Source: Welwitschia mirabilis (Eukaryota > Gnetophyta > Gnetopsida > Welwitschiales). Taken from it: 28,459 nt of DNA. Positions 9,128 to 19,149 of the stretch are shown here, piece after piece. How positions within the stretch are numbered: position 1 is the first letter of the stretch; every line of letters begins with the position of its first letter. The stretch spans positions 192,323,960-192,352,418 of the forward strand of contig JBOZIK010000001.1 of assembly GCA_051453625.1 (NCBI GenBank), written 5' to 3'. The translations under genes and the position numbers were made by a program. The notes beneath the pieces were generated by a model. It did not search any database. It was not told the DNA's origin and saw only the letters and a list, made by a program, of their open reading frames with translations.

Positions 9128-9775
9128 GTTTAACAAAAAAAATAAAACAGAATTGCACTTCCAAGTCATGCAAGGAAAATCTAAGGCACCATTAGTGAGC
9201 GCTACATAAAACAAAAAATATAGGCGTCGTGAGCAAAGCCAAACATATAAAAATTGTGCCATGATCATGAGCAAATAGAAACTCACTCACAGAGAAAAAT
9301 TGCAAACAAGGGCATGCAATCATGCACTAGAGGTAATTAGCAATAGTGGTGAAAAGGAGGAGCAAGGTTGGCAGACCCAGCATGCAACAGTGGGAACAGA
9401 AGAAGGAGCTTCATTCTTTAACGTAATTCCTAACTCCTGAGATTGTCCTTCTCTTGTTTGCCATTCTACTTTTGAAAATCTTCACAAAGTAGGAAATGAC
9501 AAAAGATATAAACCTAGAATGCCTGAAAAGATCATATAGCATGATCATTAGCTAGAGAGGAAACCAAAACATTCAAGCATGCTGACAACCAAGGGATTCC
9601 TTTGCACTGAGAAAAGATCATAATATCTCTTTTAGATTTAAATGTAATAATTCTATTTAAATTTTAGGGTTTTGTAATTATAAGTTTATGACACTTTAAG
9701 AAGGTTGTATTAACTTCTTATTCCATATGCAAAATAGTAAAATTGCTTTTGTTTTTTTTTAAAAGTCATTACACA
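9128..9775. other. AT-rich intergenic DNA before the hAT gene
   Basis: No coding frame. It may contain the left end of the hAT element, but no terminal inverted repeat with 8-bp target duplication was identified. Confidence 0.35.
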
Positions 9776-10659
9776 ATGCCAAGGAGGGATCCAACATGGC
9801 AACATTACACACAACCAGATCCTAAAAATTTAGATGTGCTAAAATGCAATTACTATTAGGCCATATATCATGGAGGTGTAAACAGAATGAAATATCACAT
9901 TGCTTAACTACCAAGTCATGACATTGTGTCGTGCCCTAACTTACCCAACATTTTTGTGCTAGAAGAAATGCATACATATTTAAACCGCAGTGAGCAGCAA
10001 ACGAAAAATAAGGCAAGACTAGTAGATCTTCTAGCAAAAAGGCAAATGGAGAGAGTTGGGTCTGATTCTACAACTAAGCACAAAGCCTCTATGTCCAAGG
10101 TTAGAAAGAGAATAGTAGATGGTTGGGAGCGTATGACTATAGATTCAGGGGCACATGCTTCTTCTTCCCCTCTCGATGTAGATAGTGTTGTTAAGGCCCA
10201 GCATGAGAGTGATAATCGTCCTCCACTTTCTAGTCCCACACTTGGCTAATCTTCTCAGGGATTCGAGTCTTATTATTGACCCATTCGAGCCAAGCTTGTT
10301 AATCTAATGTCTCCATGCCATGGTCCTAGTACTCAGCAGAAAATGGAGATGAGCATGAGAGCTAAGAAGGATGTTGTCAGAAGAGTACGCAAGATACTAA
10401 CACAATTTTAGTATTCATAGGGCTTGCCATCACATGCATTTGCAAGTCCCATGTTGTAGAGGGTTTGTGATGCTACTGGTAAGTGTGAGCCAAGTAATTT
10501 CAAAGCTCCCATCTATACAGAGATACGGACATCCATGTTAAATGATGTCAAGCATGATATTGAGGACATGATGATCCAGCATAAGGAAGTTTGGAACAAA
10601 TCTAAATGTAGCATTCTCGCAGATGGTTGGAGTAATAGACGGGATAGAAATCTCATCAA

Positions 10660-11165
10660 TTTTTTGGTAGCATTAGCCTTAAGAACAATGTTTTTGAAAT
10701 CTATTGATGCATCAGACAACATAAAAAAAGCAAAGTTCCTGTTTGATGAATTCAAAAAAGTGATTGAAGAAGTAGGACCTAGCAAGGTTGTCCAAGTAAA
10801 TAGTAAAATTATGTATTGAAGTTGTTTGATAAAATTAAACTCATTCCCTCCTTATGAAAACAAACTTNNNNNNNNNNNNNNNNNNNNNNNNNNNNNNNNN
10901 NNNNNNNNNNNNNNNNNNNNNNNNNNNNNNNNNNNNNNNNNNNNNNNNNNNNNNNNNNNNNNNNNNNTTTTTTGTTAGCATCACCTTCAGGAACAATGTT
11001 TTTGAAATCTATCAATGCATCAGACAACATAAAAAATGTTGAGTTCTTGTTTGAAGAGTTTAAAAAAGTGATTGAAGAAGCAAGACCTAGCAAGGTTGTC
11101 CAAGTAAATAGTTCTTGTTTAATTCATTTAAACTCATTCTCTCCTAAAAACAATGATGTAGCCTT
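10660..11165 (+). repeat. Duplicated DUF659 exon segment flanking a gap
   Basis: About 190 bp from 10660 (ttttttggtagcattagcct) recurs from 10968 (ttttttgttagcatcacc) with roughly 88-90% identity. Both copies encode MFLKSI-ASDNIK and KVIEE--PSKVVQ, and both end at the same caa|gtaaat splice donor (10796 and 11104). A run of exactly 100 N separates them. Confidence 0.85.
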
Positions 11166-11205
11166 GTACTCTTGTACTTAGCCTTATTTATTTTGTATTG
11201 TGTAG
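11104..11205 (+). other. Intron of the hAT transposase
   Basis: Donor caa|gtaaat and acceptor ttgtgtag|gtt join KVVQ to VVTDNG, the continuous order in related transposases. The 102-bp AT-rich length is normal for a plant intron. A second probable intron lies at about 11349-11478. Confidence 0.7.
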
Positions 11206-11854
11206 GTTGTTACAGATAATGGATTTGCCTATAAGGTAGTAGGTAGATTACTGATGCATCATTATCCACATTTATATTGGACTCCTTGCGCAGCACACTG
11301 CATTGATCTTCTTCTGGAAGACTTGCAAAATTGCCTTGGATTAAGAAGGTAATAAAGTAATTATTTCTAATATTGAGATGCAATGTTATTCTTACATTAG
11401 ATATTTCCTCATTTAATTGATAATTAAAATATGAAATTTGACTTGAGGATTGATAAATTGCCATTTATTATTGTTTAGGTGGCACAAAGGGCAAAGTTTG
11501 TATCAAAATTTGTATACACCCACTCCCATGTTCATCATCTTTTTTGTCAGCACTCTAATGGCAAGGAACTTCTTAGGCCTGGCCACACAAGGTTTGCGAC
11601 GAATTTCATATTGTTAAGTAGCATGCAAGAAGTGAAGCAAGCGTTAACGGAGATGTTTTATAATCCATTATGGAGTAATGATGAGAGATTTGCTTAACTT
11701 CGTCATACTTCTGAGGCTACTCATATGACAGACATTGTTTTTGATTTTGTTGATCATCTAGGCAAATTTGGTTTGAATTGAAAAATGCTTTATAGGTAAA
11801 GATCATTGTTCTTGTGTTTACAAACACATCATATCTAATTTTTTGATCTGCAAA

Positions 11855-12176
11855 NNNNNNNNNNNNNNNNNNNNNNNNNNNNNNNNNNNNNNNNNNNNNN
11901 NNNNNNNNNNNNNNNNNNNNNNNNNNNNNNNNNNNNNNNNNNNNNNNNNNNNNNNNNNNNNNNNNNNNNNNNNNNNNNNNNNNNNNNNNNNNNNNNNNNN
12001 NNNNNNNNNNNNNNNNNNNNNNNNNNNNNNNNNNNNNNNNNNNNNNNNNNNNNNNNNNNNNNNNNNNNNNNNNNNNNNNNNNNNNNNNNNNNNNNNNNNN
12101 NNNNNNNNNNNNNNNNNNNNNNNNNNNNNNNNNNNNNNNNNNNNNNNNNNNNNNNNNNNNNNNNNNNNNNNNNNNN
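11855..12176. other. Assembly gap inside the hAT gene (322 N)
   Basis: Unknown bases. It hides the part of the transposase between the NFI/FILLSS region and the HVAAHILNPRF region. Confidence 0.95.
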
Positions 12177-12466
12177 TCAAATGCACAATGATTTACATGT
12201 TGCCACACATATATTGAACCCACGGTTTGGATTTAGAAGGGACTTTCATTGTACAGAAAAGGATGTATGATTGAGATTGGGACTTGACAATGTGCTAGAT
12301 AACATGGTACCAGATCTAGGTAAGAGAGACCAAGTGACAAACGACTTGGTCATGTACAAAAAAAAGATGGATTTGATGTTTTGTAAGCCTGGGGTAGAAT
12401 CATTGAAATCTCAGCTAAAGCTAGGTGAAATAAGTTTTTTTTTCTATATTCAAGAATGAAAAACTT

Positions 12467-12500
12467 ATTTTTTGACTAAAAGTATTTTTTGACTAAAAGT
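12467..12500. repeat. 17-bp perfect tandem duplication in a hAT intron-like stretch
   Basis: attttttgactaaaagt occurs twice head to tail. Confidence 0.9.
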
Positions 12501-12571
12501 ATTATCTAAACGACGTGATCATTTACTTAGAGGATTAGTGGTCTGAGCATGGTTTGGAGACTATAAATTTG

Positions 12572-12607
12572 AAAGAAATAGCCATTCGTAAAGAAATAGC
12601 CATTCAT
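12572..12607 (+). repeat. 18-bp tandem duplication in the hAT C-terminal region
   Basis: aaagaaatagccattcgt is followed directly by aaagaaatagccattcat, adding six codons (KEIAIR/KEIAIH) in frame just before the dimerisation motif. Confidence 0.9.
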
Positions 12608-13129
12608 ATTGTTTCATAGCCATGTAGTGCATCTAGGATTGGTTTGAACTTCAACATTTATGATTCATTTTTTGTTACGCCATTTTGAAAATTTTATTGA
12701 TTATTTTTGACATTTGTTGTTGCCTTTTATTTTAGAAGGTGTGAGCGTAATTGGAGCATCTTCGAGTATATACACTTGAAGAAGCGTAATCAGCTTACAA
12801 CCCAGAAGTTAAATGATCTAGCTTTTGTCCATCAGAACCTTTGATTTGATCTGAAAGAGTTGGCATCAACAACTTCAGATGTGATGGACCTAGATGATAT
12901 TCACCCATCACGGGCTAGAGAGGGTGATGGAGATGATGATGCTCCTCATGATGATGAATACACTTGTTGATACTCCTCATGTTGGTATTACTTTTGATGG
13001 TGATAGTGGAGATCATAATCTTGATGAGGGCATTGCAAGTCATGCCTCTTTTGGTTCAGAGCATAGTGATGATGAGGAGCCTTTACTTAGCGCGAAAGGA
13101 GTTAGGCATGCGTCAAATAGAGGCTAATC

Positions 13130-13720
13130 TAGTAACTATATGATCTTCACACACTTTTAATGTGTATCGCCCATGAAGGAAGCTACCAATACACAGGAAG
13201 ACCAGCGAAGGTTCTCCTAAGAACCCTTAAGACATTACTAGATGTTGAAAGTTGAAACTTTTGTTTGATGTTGGTTTTGTACTAAACATTTGGATGATTG
13301 GATTATGGTTTCATGTCTCATTCTATGTATGGATAATATATCATGCACTATTTTGTTCTATTGTTTTAATGTTTCCATTAGTTTAATACATGTTTTAGAT
13401 GTATAACTTATTCAAATTCTAAATTGGTCATTCATATCATCATATGTCAACTGTGGTTTCAAATTTCTAATTATATGCTTCAAGATTCGATTGGTGAGAG
13501 TCACAATGCATCTAAAAAATGTTCATTTAGGACTCCTGATCACATTAGTAAAGGGTTACATATAACCAAAACGTGATCACTAATGTCTTACATTGTTGAA
13601 TTAAAGAAAAATGATTTTCTTTTAACACAAACTTTTTTAGCTGACTTTTTTGGCCGACTAGTCTCCGAGTCGATGACTCCACTCTTCTTTTGAGATTGTC
13701 GACTTTTCACTTTTGCTGAC
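13130..13720. other. AT-rich DNA after the hAT gene, no gene
   Basis: Probably 3' non-coding DNA of the hAT element. At 13638-13720 there are GTCGAC/GACTAG/CTGACT words (gccgactagtctccgagtcg) recalling those in the hairpin cluster at 8997-9127, but no clear terminal repeat could be paired. Confidence 0.35.
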
Positions 13721-13812
13721 TATTTAATCACTGTGTGTAGGTTACTGACTTCTCTGCTACTCCATCTTTTAGTCCAAGAGCATTTATCTCCCTGACCAGG
13801 GTTTGACCATCT

Positions 13813-14724
13813 GTGTTATTTGCTACTCCACATCCTTCCACAACATCGATGGCACCACATTCACCCTTCAATTCTGATATTGACAAGACTCCTCCCATTG
13901 TGGTCACAGGGTTCGTGCCAAAAATCCAAGCCCTACTTGCGAGGATCAATCAAGCTGTAATAGTTGGAAGGCTGGGTTATGAAGCATGCCACCGAATGGT
14001 CTCATCAAGAGGATGCTTTTATTTTACATGATCAACAGGTTTTGCACTTTTGAGAAGGATTTCCAAGGACGTAGGTCAAGAATATTTTCTCCTTGTTACC
14101 CTGTAGATGATTCTTGAAATCCCATTCACAAAAATTTTGAGTTGATAATTAATGAACTTGAGGAGGTTTTTTGCATAGCCCACCACAAGATGTAAAACTT
14201 CTATAGTTCATTTTCATATGTTGGAGGTAATTTGTCACTTTTATTTCCTTTGCAATGGCTTGTGCTTATTTTGATACGGTCTTAACCATTTTCTTGATGC
14301 TTTTAGATGTTTCATAGGCTAAGTTGAATTCATTGTGCCTTGAAAACAAAAATAGACTAAGGCTGTACTTGATAGGCTCGCGCAAAAGGATGCTCACATA
14401 GCCAATTTGGAATGAGTACTGAATCATTTATTAGAAAGGCTTGTTGTAGCAAAGGAAGAACTATGTGCATTGTATCATCAGTGTAGGATTTCAAACGAGC
14501 ATCTAGTAAATTCCTTGAAGTGCATGGTCAGTTTCTTCAACCACTATTATAGCAGATTTGTTACTTTAGATTGTCTACTTCTAGATGACATTGAAGAGGA
14601 TATACTCCATAATCCCCTTGACCCATCACCTAAGGGTTCTTGCTCCCACACGGCTCCAAATAGGGATGAGTCTCGATTTGGAGTGAACCTCATTTACCAG
14701 TGTTGTTCTTCTTTTAGTCTGTAG
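13813..14724 (+). pseudogene. Unrecognised coding remnant with coiled-coil character
   Basis: Two open blocks lie on the plus strand. The first (13813-14031) reads VTGFVPKIQALLARINQAV after a Pro/Ser-rich start. The second (about 14350-14724) reads VLDRLAQKDAHIANLE, a stop, then VLNHLLERLVVAKEELCALY, heptad-like and likely coiled coil, and ends with an acidic-to-polar tail (DDIEEDILHNPLDPSPKGS). Between them the frame is broken. No family was identified. It could be the C-terminal part of a plant transposon-associated protein; that is inference only. A poly-A-like run (14815-14823) follows. Confidence 0.3.
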
Positions 14725-14849
14725 ACTTCTTTTTATGGCTTTGTACTTCTTTGATTATTGTTTTGTACTATTTTCACCCCCTATTTAGTTAAAGAAAAGA
14801 TGTTCTATTTTCAACAAAAAAAAATACTTGTACTTTCGTGGATCCTTTT

Positions 14850-14861
14850 GCTCTGATACCA
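14850..14861 (-). promoter_or_regulatory. Orphan primer binding site beside a possible LTR start
   Basis: gctctgatacca is the minus-strand form of tggtatcagagc, complementary to initiator tRNA-Met. Two bases later, at 14864, tgtgctagttcg could be the inner end of a minus-strand 5' LTR. The partner LTR and the element's coding region were not found. Confidence 0.5.
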
Positions 14862-14910
14862 ATTGTGCTAGTTCGAATTTCATTTAAACAGATGGTAAAA
14901 CATGAGAATC

Positions 14911-15017
14911 TTTAACATAGAACTCTTAACTACGAAGTGGGCCTCCAAAAAGAGTAGAAAAATTTAACATAGAACTCTTAACTATGAAGTGGACCCCCAA
15001 AAAGAGTAGAAAAATTT
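14911..15017. repeat. 52-bp tandem duplication
   Basis: tttaacatagaactcttaac at 14911 recurs at 14963, with the following gaagtgg.cc.ccaaaaagagtag also repeated. A few substitutions separate the copies. Confidence 0.92.
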
Positions 15018-15824
15018 AGTAGTCTGGTTTTGAAACATCCTTGCTTTATTCATCATTGTTAAACAATACCTTCCCATAATACACAAAGGGCGTTAGTATA
15101 GTGGAATTGTCAAGTCATGCTACCTTCAAGGTCCAGTTTGTAGGACTACTAGGGGGCTANNNNNNNNNNNNNNNNNNNNNNNNNNNNNNNNNNNNNNNNN
15201 NNNNNNNNNNNNNNNNNNNNNNNNNNNNNNNNNNNNNNNNNNNNNNNNNNNNNNNNNNNNNNNNNNNNNNNNNNNNNNNNNNNATTATTGAATACAATCA
15301 GTCCAGCAAGGGTCATACCCCTTGGACAATTGATTACATCTTGTAACAAAACATAACAATTGTAATTAACAAAATATAAAACCGGATAGCATTTCCTCAC
15401 CAGAAAAAGGGATCATGACACTTTCCATCTTGAATAACTGTCAAAAATTGGGTCTTCTCAACTTTGGTTAATGTGTGCATAACTACAAGCATAGATGCGC
15501 TAGCCACTTATAGCCCACAGAGAGAGGAAGTTCTTATTTAATGGAATAGATAAGCCTAATCTCCTAATGCAAAACCTCATATAAGTTGTTCAATGTAAAT
15601 GTTAAATGCAAGGTGGTGTGAAGCCATGACATTCAATGCTACATTATAAACAAAAAGCAAAAAGATAAACAACCACCAAAAAGTAAAAAGAATAACAACC
15701 TAAACACACAAAGATTTACATGCAAGAAGCAAGCGTAGAGCTCATGATAATTCTCAAACAAAAAAGTACAAGGAACGTAAGCATGCACAATGCAGCCTCA
15801 CAAAAATGAATTTCAGTATCATCC
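15018..15824. other. Anonymous AT-rich DNA with a gap
   Basis: No coding frame of note. The N run 15160-15283 interrupts it. If 14864 is an LTR start, part of this stretch may be that LTR. Confidence 0.35.
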
Positions 15825-15889
15825 AAACCCTAAAGAAGGGTTTCAGTGACTCTTAGTAGCCCAAAACCCTAAAAGCACATTAGGGTTTT
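15825..15889. repeat. Telobox-like words, two forming an inverted repeat
   Basis: aaaccctaaag at 15825, aaaaccctaa at 15863-15872 and ttagggtttt at 15880-15889. The last two are exact 10-bp inverted copies with a 7-base loop. AAACCCTAA is the plant telomere unit and also a promoter motif (telobox). Confidence 0.75.
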
Positions 15890-16122
15890 AAAGTCGCCTT
15901 AATTTTATAATATTAAAATAAAAGGTCCCCTCAACACTATGTTATGACACAACCACTTACAACTTGGGCACATAACATGAAATATAACAAGAGAGTAAAA
16001 GAAGGCTATAAGCCAATTTGTCTTCACACACTCTCCTACTTGAAGGTGGTGATTTGCATTTTGACTCAATTTCACTGTGATAGGAAAAACCACAAGCAAT
16101 TTCTGATCCCTACAACAAAATG

Positions 16123-16199
16123 TTGCACCATGAAACACAGCGTTGCAATTTGGCACAATTGCACGAAACACATGGCAATTGTGTAAAATAATGGTGCAA
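16123..16199. repeat. Nested inverted repeat (fold-back)
   Basis: Outer arms ttgcaccat (16123-16131) and atggtgcaa (16191-16199); inner arms cacaattgc (16154-16162) and gcaattgtg (16175-16183). Both pairs are exact. The spacing between outer and inner arms is unequal, 22 versus 7 bases. Confidence 0.7.
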
Positions 16200-17132
16200 T
16201 TTTGCCATTTTGCACCTCCATCAAAACAAAAACGACATGCATAAAAAGCATCGTAGAGGTATTTTTCCCCATATTTTTAATTCTTTCGGTTCATTGTCCT
16301 ACCCTCTTGCATTCTCTCGCAGTGAAGATCATTTTCAAAGGTGATCTAAGATTTCTTTCAGTTCAACTATTCAGATTTCAGATATTTTAAAATGGTGTCT
16401 CTAGTTTCATCTATCGAATGGTGTTTTTAGTTTCACAAAATCTAAGCATGAAAAGGAAAAACCTTTTCAATTTTAACTCCCTTATACATAAATGTATTAG
16501 AAAAGGTATCTTTCATTACTTATTCCTTTTCAATGTTTTTAACATATCATTACAGTTTTTTTATTAGGGTTTTTTCCTCTAAGTAGAAAGAAACCTTTTG
16601 AATTTTGATGATGACTATGACTTTGGTAGTGTCCATGTGGCTCTAATACAGAGTTAAGTTTCTCTTCAATATGAGCATTAGAAGATGCATTCTTATCCCA
16701 GTGGTAATGTATCTAGTGCTACATAGAACAATCATCATAGAAGGCCACCATGATGGCAAAACTTGCAAGTCACCATGGAAGCCAAAATTTGAACATAATG
16801 ACATGAAAACACATATAAAACATACGTACTCATTTCAAAAATGCAAGAAACCCAATGACATTAACAAAAATAGTCAAAGACATTATAAATTCAAAAGGCA
16901 AAGATTTAAAAAACACCTGTGAAACTATCATTCAAAAAGAAATTAAAAAAAAAAGGCAAATAGTTCAAATTAGAAAGCCAAGTTCGAAGTTCAAATGGAA
17001 TGCTACAACATCACTTTCAAATGCTCAAAAATTGCATTTTACAACATTTATAGTCAATATTTTGAAACTTGAGATAGAAAGGAAAAAAGGAAAAAGAGGA
17101 ACAAAAAGAGGAAAAAGAAGCCCTACTTGTGC
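16200..17132. other. AT-rich DNA, no gene recognised
   Basis: Lysine-rich open frames such as those at 16671-17178 reflect A-rich composition; no domain or codon pattern supports them. Confidence 0.4.
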
Positions 17133-17450
17133 ATTGTTGCTCTGCAAAATTCTCCAAAACAAATTCCAAATGACTTAAATTAGTTATGGAGGGGAAGAAA
17201 TCAAATTTAAGGGTTAAAACTCTAACATGTAACCCATTTTTTATCAAAGGAAAAGAAATCCAAAAAAATGATTTTCCGATGTACAGTGCATGTGACTTGT
17301 TTGATATTGTTGCTATGCGAAATTCTCCAAAACAAACTCTAGATGGCTTAAGTTCATCATGAAATGGAAGAAATCAAATTTTAAGGGTTAATAGTCTAAT
17401 GTATGACACATAAGGAAAACCAAAAAATGATTTTTCTATATCTTGTGCAC
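17133..17450. repeat. Diverged 173-bp tandem duplication
   Basis: attgttgctctgcaaaattc at 17133 recurs as attgttgctatgcgaaattc at 17306. The order continues in both: ctccaaaacaaa, gaagaaatcaaat.t.aagggtta and aaatgattttt/ttcc. Confidence 0.85.
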
Positions 17451-18199
17451 ATGGAGAGTCAAAAGCTTTTAACTCACCTTGACTCATGAGTCACTTACCT
17501 ATCTAGGCAAGACGGAAAAAAATCAGATTTGAAAATGTAAAAAAAAGGCTTTGACTTTGGAGTGTCAACTCAAAGGGAGCAACTTGCTCAGAGTCAACGA
17601 GTCATTGACTCACAAGTAACTGACCCAGACAAGGCAAGGCAGGCTAGACTAGAGGCCATTAACTTAGTTTTATTGTTTCTTTTCCCACTTTTTGTTAGCC
17701 TTTGGTGGGCAAGGAGTAAATTGAAAAAAGACATACAACCTTGGCAAGAACGACGCTCGGCTGAATATATGATTGTAGTTTTGACAGTTGACATGTTATA
17801 TAACAGTTTGCCACTTTAGAAATTAAAACCTGGAACTACATGTTCTTGTTGTTATTTATTAACTTGTTATTAACACTTTAGTGTACTCTATTGTTTGTCA
17901 TTTTACACTGTGTGTCTCTACCATAGTTTGTTGATTTTGTGAATAAAAGAGAAGAATTAACAATCTAAAAGAGTTTGTCTATGTGTTTTACTTTCTCAAG
18001 CAAAGATGATGTGTCCAGTTTCCTTGTTCCAACTTAGAACGCACACTGCGAAAGTAGAAATGTTGAATGATAAATAAACTATTTTAACATGTTTTACTAT
18101 TGCTTTTCAATTACCAGTACTTCAATGTGTTATGTTTCTTGTTTTAAACATATTTCAAACTAATTTGAATCCATTTTTATTTGCCAAAACAAAAGCAAA
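17451..18199. other. Intergenic DNA with GAGTCA words; one doubtful open frame
   Basis: tgactcatgagtca at 17480-17493 is a perfect 14-bp palindrome, and gagtcaacgagtcattgactca follows near 17590. An 85-codon frame at 17562-17819 has a hydrophobic run (NLVLLFLFPLFVSLWW), but neither family nor context supports it as a gene. Confidence 0.3.
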
Positions 18200-19080
18200 A
18201 ACCATCCTCTTGAAATACGAATTGAGGTGTGGAATCGTGTTTTTTGTTTTCATTTTGAAGATTTAAATCACGGGAATAGCTGAAATCGTGAGCTGGAATC
18301 CTGTGCAATCTCAATATTAAAAAACACAAAAACTATGAGAATTTTTAATTTTTTCAATAGAAAATTAAATCTAATTGATTTTAAAACCCAAAAAAACATC
18401 AAAGGGCTAACATATACTAAACACATAGTATTTGAAATCAAATCAATAAAAAATCATGCTAGACAAAGAATTACGAAAAATCCTTTTGTTACAGTGAAAG
18501 AAAAGAACCCAAGGAAGCCTAAAGGCATACAAGCTTCATAGCTATGATTCATCCAAGAAATTAAGCACAATGTTTTCAAGGGGATTTAGGCACTCATCAT
18601 CATTTACCAAATGGTTTCCATAAAAAGAAGCTCAATGTGCCATTGCATCTGAAAGACATGATCAAATCAAACAGGAAAACATACAACATACTAGTTAATC
18701 CTCCACAATAAATTGGCTTCCATTGATGACTCCTCTACTGTCATCACCTAGGACGAGATTGTCTATAGCAATGATTGAAAATCGTAGTTCTTCTATAAAA
18801 ACGAAATATTTTTTGTTGCTCGAATGAACTTTGTGGATTCAAAAATGCGAAACAAATGCACTAAAATTGCAATTTTGGCGTTAAATGTGCTTTCTTTCCC
18901 ACCTAGATTCCAGAAGATGCGAAATTTTGAAAATTGTGATTCCAGTGATTCTACTTTAAATTGCAGTTCTATGTTTGAAATCATGATTACGCTGGAATCA
19001 CGATTTCACTCCGATTCTATTTGCGAAAGGTAAATTGTGATTCCAAAATCACAAAAATCGCGATTCCAATGCGCTTTTGA
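18200..19080. repeat. Possible degenerate long inverted repeats around 650 bp of AT-rich DNA
   Basis: The left side has tgtggaatcgtgttttttgt (18217) and tgaaatcgtgagctggaatc (about 18280). The right side, read in reverse complement, has ttggaatcgcgatttttgtg and tgaaatcgtgattccag. The shared TGAAATCGTGA and GGAATCG words lie in matching order, as in the terminal repeats of a decayed fold-back or Mutator-like element. The match is imperfect and no target duplication was found. Confidence 0.35.
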
Positions 19081-19149
19081 AAATTTCATTAAAATAGTGG
19101 GAAAAGATGGCACAATTGGCCTAGAAATGAAACATCAACCTTGCCAAAC

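Larger units (their letters stand above)
9776..13126 (+). pseudogene. hAT-family transposase, BED finger / DUF659 / hAT dimerisation type
   Basis: A hAT transposase would bind element ends and catalyse excision and insertion. Start ATG at 9776 gives MPRRDPTWQH, then a BED finger (LKCNY, YHGGVNRMKYHIA, LPSHD); its second Cys is now Tyr and two stops interrupt it. A basic region follows (ARLVDLLAKRQ). The DUF659 block covers 10440-11348: GLPSHAFASPML, CSILADGWSNRRDRNLINFLV, FLKSIDASDNIK, and after an intron VVTDNGFAYKVVGRLLMHH and LYWTPCAAHCIDLLLEDL. From 11479: VAQRAKFVSKFVYTHSHV and LLRPGHTRFATNFI. After the 322-N gap: HVAAHILNPRFGFRRDF. The C-terminal dimer motif CERNWSIFEYIHLKKRN lies at 12742-12790, then an acidic tail. 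Stops, a duplicated segment and small tandem duplications show it is dead. Confidence 0.93.

Noticed and set aside
9916-10239. 107-codon minus-strand frame
   Set aside because: Exact antisense shadow of the hAT N-terminal region, which is in phase with the BED finger start at 9776.
15087-15150. tRNA-like A box (tagtatagtgg near 15095)
   Set aside because: No B box or cloverleaf follows, so a tRNA or SINE head is not supported.
16671-17178. Lysine-rich open frames
   Set aside because: They follow from A-rich sequence; no domain, codon bias or homology is visible.
17562-17819. 85-codon frame with a hydrophobic stretch
   Set aside because: Short, isolated, in anonymous DNA; kept only as a note inside a non-gene region.
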